Part shown: in pieces, positions 31,134 through 42,141 of the stretch
Numbering within the stretch: position 1 is the first letter of the stretch
Layout of the letters: the number at the start of each line of letters is the position of its first letter
Assembly: GCA_964036195.1 (NCBI GenBank)
Contig: OZ038452.1
Location: 620,001 to 684,000, forward strand
Direction of reading: 5' to 3'
Source: Sphaerolaimus hirsutus
Lineage: Eukaryota > Nematoda > Chromadorea > Monhysterida > Sphaerolaimidae
DNA length: 64,000 nt
The notes under the pieces: generated by a model
What the model saw: the letters and a program-made list of their open reading frames with translations, nothing else
The model's database searches: none
What the model was told of the DNA's origin: nothing
Program-made: the position numbers and the translations under genes

Positions 31134-32246
31134 AAGGGTGCACTGTTTCGCACATAAGCCTGTTTCGCACAAATGCCCGTTTCACACAAACGCCCGTTTC
31201 GCATATAACTGATGCGGGTGTGAAACGGGCCTATGTGCGGAACAGGCGTATGTGCGGAACAGGCGTATGTGCGAAACAAGCCTATGTGTGTGTCACCGAC
31301 TGGCGTGTGACTGTGCACTAGGGTGTCAACTTTCCGTTTTCCGTTTTCTGTTTCCGCTTTCCGCAGGCAAATTTTTTTCCGTTTCCGTTTTCCGGCTGCA
31401 AAATTTTTTTTCCGTTTCCGTTTTTCCGGCTCATTTTCTGTTTTCCGGCAAATTTTTTCAGTTTTTCCGCCTTTTTCCATTTTCCGGTTCAGTTGTCTGT
31501 TTTTCCAACTTTTTTTCCACTTTCCAGCTCAATTTTCTGCTTTCTGTTTCAGCCAAACTGGTAAAAATGCATGCAGGTTCTCAATGAAGTGATTTTTTCC
31601 TATTTCTAGTCAGATTTCTGCAATTTTTTTTTTAATTCAGGATAAATTTCTGCAAATTTTTTTCCGTTTCCGGCAAAATTTCAGCAAATTTGTTCCATTT
31701 CCGGCATAATTTCAGCAAATTTTTCCGTTTCCGTTTTGCGGCCTTCCATTTTTCCATTTTCCGTTTTCCGGTAAGTGCAAAATTTTTTCCGTTTCCGTTT
31801 TCCACCAAAAAGTTTTTGTTGACACCCTACTGTGCACCCACATCACCCCCTCCCCTTCCCTGCAGCGCAATGAGTTCCAGGTGGTGCCGGCTGTCTGAGT
31901 TTTCATTTTGCAAGGGATTTTCCCTGAATTTTGACACTTTACATGACATTTGACATTGTACATGGTCAAAAGTCATGGAAAATACCCTGCAAAATGCCAA
32001 CCGAGTTTCCATTTTGCAAGGCATTTTCCATGACTTTTGAGACTGAAACCCTGTCGCATTGCGCCATTCGAGATCAGCTGGCGCCGCTTGGAACCAATTG
32101 AGCTGGGGGGGGGGGGGTAAATTTGGGCTGCCCGGCACACGCTCGATGCACACGCACATAGGCCCGTTTCGCACACGCATCAGTTATGTGTGAAACGGGT
32201 TTCATCCATTTGCGAAACGGGCGTTTGTGCGAAATAGGCCCGACCC
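31134..32246. mobile_element. GTTTCGCAC-type insertion in copy A (empty in copy B)
   Basis: Flanked by CATCCACAC at 31125-31133 and 32247-32255, present once in copy B. Arms hold TTTCGCACA..GCC units. Inside are the 31319-31829 element and an introner remnant (about 31900-32045). Confidence 0.82.
31319..31829. mobile_element. hAT-like element with TTTCCGTTTTCCG core
   Basis: Ends TAGGGTGTCAACTTTCCG and TTTTTGTTGACACCCTA, perfect 8-bp duplication CTGTGCAC (31311-31318, 31830-31837). Body of TTTTTCCGTTTCCGTTTTCC repeats. Confidence 0.92.
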
Positions 32247-32427
32247 CATCCACACTTGTGTAATTAATTTTACGACGTCATTTAAGTCAAAATCACGCTG
32301 AACTGTAATCTCGGCTTTACATGTAATCATGCCACATTCCTATTGAAGAAATTGTTGGTGCCCTATTTTCTGCGCAACGAAATGTGTGAGAATTCGCGTG
32401 CCGACGGCACAACGGCGCTGTGCACAC

Positions 32428-33245
32428 CAGAGTTGCAAAAACGTATTTACGTTTACCCGAAATACCCGGTTATTCGGGTATTTATACTTACGTTTACGTT
32501 TACGCTTTCCAAAAATACCGTTACGTTTTGTTACGTTTTCCTGGCACAATTACCCGGGTACCAGAGAAAACGTAAAAAATAAGTTAACGGAACTGTATTA
32601 TTTGACAAATGTAGTGTATTATGATGAGTTAATCATGCTTAAATGATGAGAAGGTGCCAATTCTGCAAGTGGAGAACTGGAACAATTTAAAAATTATAAG
32701 TAAAAATTTGAGAGGAATGTAAATTTATGAGTGAGAAGTGAAATGAAGTCAAAAACTAGTGTCTACTTGTGACCTGGCATGTGTCCTTTAATTTGCCATT
32801 TCATTTGCCACTTATAAATTTACTGTTTTTTTTTTACTTTTCATATGCCATTCAACTTGCTGTTCTCCACTTAAGGAATTGGCACCATATGACCCTACAC
32901 GCACTAGTTGACAACGACGCCAAATCTCAACCGATTTCGATCCTATCCCAATTCAATATCCCGATCCCATAATTCTATATAAAATATAGGTAAAATACAG
33001 GTATGTAGGTAAACAGATGATGATAATGAAGATCATAGGAACATACATAATGTTGTAAAAATGTTCTTTTTATATTCAGTGATAGTGGATGCGCTTAATA
33101 TTAATTTTTACGTTTACGTTTTATTTTACGTATTCCCAGGTATTTTAAAAATACCTTACGTTTTAGTATTTATACTCCAAAATTTGAAAAGGTATTTACG
33201 TTTACGTTTACGTTTTCCAAAAATACCAGTATTTGTACAACTCTG
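32428..33245. mobile_element. hAT-like insertion with ACGTTTACGTTT arrays (empty in copy B)
   Basis: Ends CAGAGTTGCAAAAACG and TTTGTACAACTCTG, duplication GTGCACAC (32420-32427, 33246-33253), single in copy B. A sister-family introner remnant (about 32651-32890) and a CACTAGTT remnant lie inside. Confidence 0.9.
32651..32890. mobile_element. Sister-family introner remnant
   Basis: TGCCAATTCTGCAAGTGGAG at the left and CTCCACTTAAGGAATTGGCA at the right. Flanks do not show a clean CCWGG duplication. Confidence 0.6.
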
Positions 33246-33628
33246 GTGCACACCAGTACACCACCGAAATCTGGGGAACTCAAATCTGTTTTGAACGCAT
33301 TCGAGTTGACACAATGATGAGCCCGTCGACTAGGTACTGTTAACGGCGATAGAAAATCATTCGTTCTGGTAAACTCAAATGTGTTCTAAACAGATTTCTG
33401 GGTTTAACAGATACTGTGTACCTTAAATACTATTGTGTGTGGCCACAATAGTGATTGTCCCATTGTTTGATCTCTGTACAATATTTTTTTATTATAACAC
33501 ACATCATTTTTCATCAGGCAGCATTTTCGAAAAGCACCAATGTGCAACAGAAAAAATTAGCGTAATCTTTATAAATACTATCAAAACTAAATAGGTAAAT
33601 ACATAGGTACCTGAAAACAGTTTCTATC

Positions 33629-33828
33629 NNNNNNNNNNNNNNNNNNNNNNNNNNNNNNNNNNNNNNNNNNNNNNNNNNNNNNNNNNNNNNNNNNNNNNNN
33701 NNNNNNNNNNNNNNNNNNNNNNNNNNNNNNNNNNNNNNNNNNNNNNNNNNNNNNNNNNNNNNNNNNNNNNNNNNNNNNNNNNNNNNNNNNNNNNNNNNNN
33801 NNNNNNNNNNNNNNNNNNNNNNNNNNNN
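33629..33828. other. Assembly gap, 200 N
   Basis: Exactly 200 unknown bases, a typical fixed filler. It separates the two copies of the same interval. Confidence 0.98.
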
Positions 33829-33870
33829 GTGTGGATCATGCTACAGGTCTACAATTTTTTATGGATAATA

Positions 33871-34321
33871 CCGTATTTCCTCGAAATACCCCCCCCCCTC
33901 GAAATACCCCCCCCCTCGAAATACCCCCCCTCAAAATGGACACTATGAACTTATAAACCCCCCCCCCTCGAAATACCCCCCCCCAAATTTAGTGTATAGA
34001 GAACGTAAATGACAAAGGCTGCGGTTTGTCATCCCGGCAATGCAGAACACACGTTAAAAACGATGACTCTGTTATGTGAGAACAGTGTTTGTACGTCTAC
34101 ACACTTATAAATGTCTTTAGAGTCTTATAAATGGCTATTTTTGTTGCATTTTTCGACGTCTGCGTACGTTTCAGACGACATTTTAGTACTGGGATTTCAA
34201 AAAATTTCTGGCGAAATAATAAACCCCCCCCCTCGAAATACCCCCCCCCCTCGTTTAACCCCCCCTCAAAATTCTCACTCTGAAACAATAAACCCCCCGG
34301 GGGTATTTCGAGGAAATACGG
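33871..34321. mobile_element. CCGTATTTCC MITE insertion in copy B (empty in copy A)
   Basis: Ends CCGTATTTCCTCGAAATACC and TATTTCGAGGAAATACGG, TA on each side; copy A reads ATAATATATG without it, which proves the TA duplication. Confidence 0.93.
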
Positions 34322-34719
34322 TATATGTATTAATACTTTAATCGTGTTCAATACTGAGTGTTGTCAGCCACAGCTAGAGCGAATTGAAAAATTTAATTTT
34401 TTTCATTTTACGTCAGGGAGTAAATGTGAAATTAGTTGTAGACCTGTGGCTGTAGCATCATCCACACTCGTGTAATTAATTTTACGACGTCATTTAAGTC
34501 AAAATCACGCTTAACTGTAATCTCGGCTTTACATGTCACCATGCCACATTCCTATTGAAGAAATTGTTGGTGCCCTATTTTCTGCGCAACGAAATGTGTG
34601 AGAATTCGCGTGCCGACGCCACAACGGCGCTGTGCACACCAGTACACCACCGAAATCTGGGCAACTCAAATCTGTTTTGAATGCATTCGAATTGACCACC
34701 ATGATGAGCCCGTCAACTA

Positions 34720-35136
34720 CCGTAAATGCTTTATTAGGACGACCCCCCTCCAATAAAGCGACCTCACCAATAGTACGACCCCCTTTGGCACGTTGTCTAA
34801 GTATAAAGCGACCCTCTCCAATAATGCGACCCACTCCAATAATGCGACCCCCAAAGAAAAATAAAAAATAGAAAACGGACGTAAGAAAATGATGTTGCAA
34901 TCTTCGGACGTTGCTAATTAGGCAAATTTAGCAAATTTTGTGGGATTTTGGTGATTTTTGCTTAACAATATTGTTTTACGATGCCTTGCTCATACAGTTA
35001 CATGAACATTTGAGTTGTTGAGGTGTCGAAAAATACAATGCGACCCTCTCCAATAAAGCGACCCCTCCAATAATGCGACCCCCAAAAATGTGCTGAAAAC
35101 AATAAACCGACAGTCGCCTTATTGGAGCATTTACGG
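34720..35136. mobile_element. CCGTAAATGC MITE insertion in copy B (empty in copy A)
   Basis: Ends CCGTAAATGCTTTATTAGGA and TTATTGGAGCATTTACGG, TA on each side. Core of CCAATAATGCGACCCC units. Copy A has CTAGGTACTG at the site. Confidence 0.9.
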
Positions 35137-35438
35137 TAAGTACTGTTAACGGCGATCTAAAATCATTCGTTCTGGTAAACTCAAATGTGTTCTAAACAGA
35201 TTTCTGGGTTTGACAGATGAATTACTGTGTACTCTAAATACTATTGTGTGTGGCCACAATAAATAGTGTTTGTCCCATTGTTTGATCTCTGTACAAAATT
35301 TTTTATTATAACACACATCATCTTTCATCAGGCAGCATTTTCGAAAAGCACCAATGTGCAACAGGAAAAATTAGCGTAATCTTTTATAAATACTATCAAA
35401 ACTAAATAGGTAAATACATAGGTACCTGAAAACAGTTT

Positions 35439-35654
35439 CTATCTAATAATCGAAAAAGCGTATACAAGACAGAAACCGACAAAAAATGACAAATATGTGC
35501 AAAATGAATTTGAAATAATCTTCGATGAATAAGATGCGGTATGCTCCTCGGGTGGGTTGTGGGATTTATTATCACTGATTTTCTCAACTGATGGGACCTG
35601 TGAGCTGGTTGTCAATTGCTGTTTTATTGATGTTGTCCATGGCCTTCTGGTGAT
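35439..35654 (-). CDS. FN3-like gene exon 7 with stop
   Basis: Acceptor TTTTTCAG; ITRRPWTTSIKQQLTTSSQV... ending in a hydrophobic run and TAG. The haplotype copy A stops exactly at this stop codon. Confidence 0.75.
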   Translation of the reverse strand: MTRRPWTTSIKQQLTTSSQVPSVEKISDNKSHNPPEEHTASYSSKIISNSFCTYLSFFVGFCLVYAFSIIR

Positions 35655-38600
35655 CTGAAAAAGGATGTTTTTGTAATTCACTTAAATGCCTATCATGGGG
35701 TGAATTATACCTTATGTATATATTTTGAAAATTGATAAAATCCCGTAAATCTAGCATCCTGTCGATTTTCCGCCATTAAAATAATTAAATATCACTCACG
35801 CCAGTTTTTTAAAAATTCAAATTGAAATTTCGACACTTTTTGGGCTTATCGATGAATACAAGTAGAAGTCTCAATTTCAGATGGGTATTTACGAACATCG
35901 AACATCATTCCAGACGAGGGGTATTTCGAGGGAGTTTTTAATTCATAATACCCATTTTGAGATGTATTTCGGGGACATGCGGTAGTTACCAGCAAAATCA
36001 ATGCGCCAAAAATACCTTTTGAGTGGTTGAATATCTCAAAATTGACTGTGTAGTACGAATTCCCGGCTCTGTAATTTCCGCCATTTTAGATAGGTGCCCT
36101 GACAAATCTTCAGTGACAATGACAATCTCAGTAGTAGGTTTGACAGTTGTAGTTGTACTGGCTGCGGTAACAATGACAGTGCTAGTAGTTGTCACTGGCT
36201 TTGCGCCAATATCTGCCAACAATTCATTGAAATAAATAGCCCTTTTCGGTGCCGCATCCCAATTTGGCTTCATGCCAGGTGTACTCAAGCATTCCTCTTT
36301 GTACACTGTACACACTTGTATACTGTAGGCAGCCCCTTCAGTTGATGAGTATGGCAGCAATGTGACGCTGGTTTGATTTGGTGGCAATGTGAGCCGTGTA
36401 ATATTGAATTCTTTGATTGGATAATTTTCATGTGATCGATCTACTTCTGCTAGTCGCACCATGTGACCCACTGGCGGCCTGGGTGTGGAAGGGTTGCACA
36501 TTGATTTTTTTTTGTTGGCGCACTTAAAAATTGTTTCAGGACTACCTATAAGATTGCATTTTTTCTTGAGAAGTCGACGAAAACGAGGGAAGGTAGAGGT
36601 AACGATGGCAAACAGAATTTCGAATTTTTTTAATTTTATAACTTTGATTCAAACCACTAGCCTGAAGAAAAGTTTTTGCATTTCAAATTTTTCTCAAAAA
36701 AAAGTTTTAGTAATTATGTTTGTCACCGTTAAAACTGATCAAGCGTCGTCAAATAATTGGTACACCGCCAAAAAGTCCCAAAATTTTCACCCCATTCACC
36801 TATCCGCCTGCGAAGGCCTCCAATTGACCTCTACAGCCTCACTAAATCCACTAAGCTCCTGCAAAGTGATCCATTTGGGCTGCGCGTGTAGGAAAGGCCT
36901 GCAGCTGATGCCGTTGCTGCACTGCGGTTGCGATCTGCGGCCAATCCCAGACCCTGTAAAATGCCCTGTAAAACGTCAAATGTCATGCAAAGTGTCTAAA
37001 ATCATGTAAAATGCCGTGGAAATGACAAATGTACGTTTGCCATTTTTCATGACTTTCTACCCTTTGCACGACACTTTACGTTGCACCGGCCATTTGCCAG
37101 GGTGTGGGACTGGCACCTGGCCGAGTAGTCGGTGCAGGGCAATTGCAGCGCGTTGCCGCACAGCAGCGTGACCGACTGGGACCGGGGCGCGGCGGTGCGC
37201 AGCGACTGGCGGCACGATGCAGTCCGGTTGTACACCAGCACCGTGCCGTCCACGGTGATCGTGCAGCTGTGCTTTGGCAACGGTGGGGCAGTTGATGGCG
37301 TTTCGGGTGTGTAGCGCAAGCGCCGCACAAGTTTGGAAATGTCACAGAGATGTCAAACGTCCGGCAAGATTTTTGTACGGTAGTTGGAGAATGTTACTGT
37401 AGTTGGCTTTATTCTATTTCTATTTTATCATACGCCTTTATTCTATTTTAGCGAGTGTTGAATATTAAATACTTGACGGACCGCAAAGTATGCATCTGCA
37501 CATACTTATGTCTTGACCGTCAATTCTATATTTACTTATGCATGCACCTGCACAAAATAAAGAAAAATATTTGAAAAATAAAAAGTCGGAATCTGTGTGA
37601 GTCGGAGAGTGTTCAAGCAACACATGTTTCTTTCCTCAAACGTTGTATTTCTTCCTTTATGGAACAATTTTGATTTCATTAACGATGACGTCATGATACT
37701 GTTTCGTTCATAAAAATGCGTAGCGTACGGTCCGCGGAGTATACCGTATTACGTAGAATCATCCCCGTTGGATTAACCCCCTCCTCGAATTAACCCCCCC
37801 CCCCTCAATATGGACTGGGGTAATAATAAACCCCCCTCGAAATACCCCATCCGGAATGATGTACATCATGTATGCAATGCACATGATGTATTTATTACTG
37901 CTAATTTGCATTGCAGCTACGACTAGTTTGTGTAGCTAAATATCTAAGTGTTTATGTCCAAATATATCCTGTTTAGAAACATTTATTACATGTTTTGGGT
38001 ACGTTAATGCTATAATTTACTACGATCCTTACGAAAATTTCTGACGAAATAATAAACTCCCCCTCGGATAAAACTCCCTCGAATTAACCCCCCCCCCCAA
38101 TTTTGCTGGCGAAATAATAAACCCCCATGGGGGTATTTCGAGGGAAAGTGGTACATTGTCTACAATTTCCAAAATAATGCAACCTCCCAAAAATACCCAC
38201 CGTTTTCTAGCATACTCTCCTGGCACAATAACCATATCCCCCTCAGGATTAATGTACGGCGATTTCTGCGGCTCAGTAAACACAAAATCGCAGTGTGTCA
38301 ACGTGACCAGCACACTGGGCAGCTGCTGCATTGGCACACTGCCATCATCAAAATCTGACATGCCACTCGGGTCGAAGTCAGCTTGCAATGGCACAGTGAT
38401 TGTGTCAGTTTGATCATCGTAGACAGCTTTGGACTGGTCCAGCTTCAATTTGATGCCACTTTTGGTGGACTTTGACATCCATTTTGTGTCGGCTGGCGGT
38501 AATCGCTGCAGGATTGGCCCATGTTTGACATTGTTGTTGTCCATCCAAGTGACCTGCATTCAATTTGCGGGTTTATTACGCAGGGACCCGGGTATTTCAC

Positions 38601-40061
38601 TGATCATCAAAATGAGAACATCTTGTTTTCAAAAGGCAAAGGAAAGTGCTAAAAAACACCTATATGAATACGATAGCGCCATGCAGAAAAATTTTTCAAT
38701 GCGTTACTCAGGCACCACTCCCAGACACTGCAAAATGCCCTGTAAAATGTCAAATGTGAAGAAAAATGTCAAACGTTCAGTAAAAAGTGAATGAAATTTT
38801 GACATTTTACACGGTGTTTTACATTACATTTGCCACATTGCATGACATTTGACATTGTACAGGGTGCGACACTGCCATTACTTAAATTATAGTTCAATCA
38901 TTCAATATTTTAATCCGCATTTAAGCATCAAACCTCCCAATCGCTCTCATCACAGGGGCGATTTCTAAGCGAAATGTATCTTTTAGTGCCATCATCAGCC
39001 TCACTGGCTCGAACCAAAGTTTGCCAATCGGTGGATGTTTCCCGAATTTCAACATTTGTGTTCGGATTTGGTTCTGTCGGCTCTGAATAATGAATGTCCC
39101 TTTTTCGCAACGATGTTACGAGGCTGATATTGATGAGTGGATGGAAGTAGACGCGCACTTGACCTGTGATTGATATTGGACAGTTGCCAGTTTTTGTGGG
39201 ATTTTTTTAATATCGTTTTTGCTTGAATAATTCCCTGGGGAATTATTTCTTCGTCAGTTTTTTAAGGGGGAACTATTCAAGGGGGAATGATTATTCTATC
39301 AAAATATTTCAGCATGTTACTGTGATGTGACCTCATTGCTCACCATACCGTATTTCCTCGAAATACATCTCCCTTCGAAATACCCCCCTAAAAATGGCCA
39401 CTATGAAATTATTAGCCCCCCTCGAAATACCCCCCTCCCTCAACTGAGTGTAAAGAGAGCGTAAATGACAAAAGCTACAGTTTGTGATCTAGGCAATGCA
39501 GAACACGTTAAAACAATGACTATGTTACGTTAGGAACCGGTTTTATACCATATGACTTCTACGACTGCGTACATTACAAACAAACAAATTAGTACTGAGA
39601 GTTCAAAAAATTTCTGGTGAGATAATAGCCCCCCCTCGAAATACCCTCCTCAAAATTCTCACTCTGAAACAATCACCACCAGGGGTATTTCGAGGTAATA
39701 CGGTATGCTATTTTTCTGCAAATTGAACACAACAAATTTATCATTAGGGGGGGTAATGCGCGGGAATTTTTTTCCTTACTCGTCCGATAGGGAGAATTAT
39801 TCAAGAGGGATAATTATTCAAAGGGGGAATTATTCGAGCATTATTATTATTTTTGTGCATGACTAAATGAAATCGCTGAAATCTGTAGTTAAGTAAAAAA
39901 CTTCAGTGGAAAAGTGACACACTTGGGTCTGCTTTTGTTGGCGAGAATACCAATGGCATAACATCCAGCGGATATGCCCCACCTTGACATTCAGGGAATG
40001 AAATCAATGTTAGTGCAATAATGGGTGATAACCATAATGACAATAATTTATGATAAGCCAT
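35439..40061 (-). CDS. Secreted or surface protein, FN3-like, seven exons
   Basis: Not recognised as a named family. Exons on the minus strand: 40061-39923, 39163-38934, 38553-38216, 37266-37117, 36934-36800, 36478-36016, 35654-35439; phases agree throughout, giving 556 aa. Exon 1 starts MAYHKLLSLWLSPIIALTLI, a clear signal peptide ending near PECQG. The middle has paired cysteines. Exons 5-6 read like an FN3 or cytokine-receptor-type beta-sandwich (VEVNWRPS, then TSVTLLPYSS, AYSIQVCTVYKEEC). A Thr/Val-rich stalk (TTTSTVIVTAASTTTTV) follows. The last 20 residues are hydrophobic (FVGFCLVYAFSIIR), so the protein is either GPI-anchored or a single-pass membrane protein with almost no tail. The exon 3 donor and exon 4 acceptor are the weakest junction. 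Confidence 0.72.
36016..36478 (-). CDS. FN3-like gene exon 6
   Basis: PPVGHMVRLAEVDRSHENYP... through the Thr-rich stalk to YSTTQK; acceptor CACACCCAG, donor GTATTT. Confidence 0.78.
36800..36934 (-). CDS. FN3-like gene exon 5
   Basis: SQPQCSNGISCRPFLHAQPK... to NWRPSQAD-R; phase 2 both ends, donor GTGAAT. Confidence 0.72.
36935..37116 (-). mobile_element. Introner forming an intron in the minus-strand gene (GT-AG)
   Basis: Read on the minus strand: GCCAG/GTGCCAGTCCCACACC... to ...CAGGGTCTGGGATTGGCCGCAG/ATCG, 182 bp. The left duplication CCAGG is intact; the right one is worn to CGCAG. Arms pair along most of the length. Splicing joins DYSA-R to SQPQCSNGIS in phase 2. Confidence 0.85.
37117..37266 (-). 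CDS. FN3-like gene exon 4
   Basis: Acceptor AAGCACAG, then CTITVDGTVLVYNRTASCRQ... to TDYSA-R. The 3' edge is an introner insertion point. Confidence 0.7.
37743..38155. mobile_element. CCGTATTACG-type MITE in an intron
   Basis: TACCGTATTACGTAG at the left, TTTCGAGGGAAAGTGGTA at the right; TCGAATTAACCCCC and CTCGAAATACCCC core. Imperfect ends. Confidence 0.55.
38216..38553 (-). CDS. FN3-like gene exon 3
   Basis: Acceptor GAATGCAG; VTWMDNNNVKHGPILQRLPP... to VIVPG plus GA. Donor GTATGC gives the phase that fits exon 4; GTATTT at 38196 is the alternative. Confidence 0.68.
38705..38882. mobile_element. Introner-family copy inside an intron of the minus-strand gene
   Basis: GCACCACTCCCAGACACTGC at the left, GTACAGGGTGCGACACTGCC at the right, TGTAAAATGTCAAATG arms. 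The flanks are worn. Confidence 0.68.
38934..39163 (-). CDS. FN3-like gene exon 2
   Basis: Acceptor AATCACAG; QVRVYFHPLINISLVTSLRK... to RPCDESDWE; phase 0 donor GTTTGA. Confidence 0.75.
39204..39850. mobile_element. Nested CCGTA-type and TTCCCTGGGGAATTATT repeats
   Basis: An outer TTGCTTGAATAATTCCCTGG...GAATTATTCGAGCA repeat interrupted by a cleaner element (about 39355-39703) with ends CCGTATTTCCTCGAAATACA and TATTTCGAGGTAATACGG. Confidence 0.65.
39923..40061 (-). CDS. FN3-like gene exon 1 (signal peptide)
   Basis: Start ATG at 40061-40059; 46 codons plus one base; donor CCCAA/GTGTGT joins A to GT for Ser. Confidence 0.75.
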
Positions 40062-42137
40062 TTTTTAAGATAAAACTATCCTGCAAAGGCATCTGAAATA
40101 TATATGAGAATGTGAGTGGATTAATAATTTCACGCTCAAAATAGCCGACATATTTATGTACACAACATATTTTACAAAATACAATAATTGTAGAGACAGG
40201 AATTTTTGACGGATGACGGAACATCCCGTTTCGCAGGCGCTCCCAAAAATATTGTGGTTTTTCACGCCGCAAAATCCGCATCGTTTTTCATCAATAGTCA
40301 AAAAAAATCATGAAATATACTGTTTTCTAATGTCTGCGCGGAAAATATTCAGAACAAAGTTTGGGTATTGTAAACACAGTTCTATTGATTTATCATAATT
40401 CATAAACATGTACTAGGTATGTATCGATAATTTGAATTTCAACAAGATGGCATCTTCACATTTCAATACAAATTGCATTTTTAAGTGTTACACATGCGAA
40501 ATACATTTAAAAACCTTCTGTACTTTTTTGACATTAGAAAAATATACAACAACAATGAGGAAACAACCAACGTTTCAAGCAAAATTTACTAGGTATCATT
40601 GTGAAAGTTACCTGCGTACAATATGTATTTATACACAATTATTCTTACAGTTTTGAACATGGGAAATTTTTACTGTTAAAAGCGGCTTAAAAAAATGTTC
40701 TTTTGAGTGTCATATTTAACATTTGTACTTGTATATCACACGCATTATATTACAGTATCATGGCAATGGCATTTATTTACATACACATTTTCGATACAGC
40801 AAAATGTCTTTTTAGACATGACTCCAATAGCTCTCACTGGTTTGCGGCACACTTTGTATTTATTGTCGGTCTAATTTTGTAATGAATTGTCATTTACGAT
40901 TCGAGGTACAAAATGTCGGAAACGATAATCACGCCACAAATGACCATGTCGACTGCGTTCTAAACATAGTCTTTTCAAATACGACATTCAGTGCAAACTT
41001 TTCTCCGCTTTTTCAAAAGTTTCTCGCAAGTGCAGACGAATAAAAGTCAAAAACGACAAAAAAAAGTTGAATGGGGCACTGCCGGCATTTGTCCAATTCA
41101 TTAGATCCCAATATCTCATAAGTGTACATTGTTCAAAGTGAACAAAAGTTCGATGCTTTACACAATTGAAATCGACTTCAGAAATCTGGAGGGTTTGGAA
41201 ATACGTTCAGTTGCCGATTTAACATGTTGGTAAAAAAAATAACATCGACATAAAAATATGTGAAATGAGATTGACTTTTCATTTCCATAATCAAACAAAA
41301 TCGGCGTAATCCCTCCGGGGTTATAAAACGTTGTTTTATGAATTTTGTTCCATCTAAAGAATGAAACGCTAATTTAGAATGACCTGAAATTATATTTACT
41401 TAACATAGCCGAAGGGGTCACTGAACACCGTTTGAGCATGCCTTTTCGAGGTGGAAAAACAATCAGAAGAAAAAACGTTTTGCCAGTGGCGCTGCGCACA
41501 CTAGTTTGCTTGCCAGTAAACTCGGATTTTAGGGAACTCATAAATTGGCTCTGAACTCATTTTAGTTTACCAGACTGAGGTAGCTATCTGTCAACTAGTT
41601 GACGAAGATTGAAAATAACCGATTTTCGTAAGCTAAAACAGGTGATTTCTGAGCACCCGATTGGAGTTTACTTATTCTGTTAGTGTGTGCGGTAACAAAA
41701 TATCGCGCAAAATCACACCGAACACATCCAATCACTTTGTTTCCAGTCGTTTAAATTCGTGAAATTTTCCTGCATATTACGTCTGATTCACCTGATAAAT
41801 TTTAGTAAATTAAACAAGAGGTAATTACTCCTCAGATTGTGAGGCGAGACAGTGTAAAAGCGCCGCGAGACAATGGCGACAATTGGTAAAGATTGATAAA
41901 TAGAGACCGTTGCACGCGCGACGGATGGCGCCAAGTCTTAGCGATGGAATGGCGCCATAATGCGCCAAAGTACGCCACGCTGTTAAATTGAAAACGCCAT
42001 GACGCAATTCGGGCCAATAGAATATGGAACCGAAATACGGCACGGTAACTGCAATAGAATGACAGAATACTTATCACTCATGACGAAAATAGAGGCAGCA
42101 CCCAATAGAATTGGAGGTAGAAATTGTGTTGGAAAGA
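40062..42137. other. Intergenic stretch without recognisable gene
   Basis: AT-rich, all frames short. One CACACTAGTT-type MITE at about 41486-41696 (GGCGCTGCGCACACTAG ... TTAGTGTGTGCGGTAAC). The promoter of the minus-strand gene should lie at its left edge, but no motif stands out. Confidence 0.6.
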
Positions 42138-42141
42138 GTGC

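Larger units (their letters stand above)
29779..33628. other. Copy A of an interval repeated after the gap (probable haplotype)
   Basis: Begins GTGTGGATCATGCT and ends CAGTTTCTATC directly at the N run. The same landmarks bound 33829-35443. Outside the inserted elements the two copies are nearly identical base for base, with scattered substitutions. Copy A carries three insertions absent from copy B. Confidence 0.85.
33829..35443. other. Copy B of the repeated interval
   Basis: Same landmarks as copy A and continuous with the 3' end of the downstream minus-strand gene. Carries two TA-flanked insertions absent from copy A. Confidence 0.85.

Noticed and set aside
31124..31592. Arg/Lys- or Phe-rich ORFs on both strands
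   Set aside because: Translations of TTTCCG repeats; no protein gene.
33624..33839. Open frame across the N run
   Set aside because: It is made of unknown bases only.
37268..37345. Upstream extension of FN3-like exon 4 (KLVRRLRYTPETP)
   Set aside because: The frame is open, but no AG lies between the upstream in-frame stop and this stretch; the later acceptor fits both neighbouring phases. Not fully excluded.
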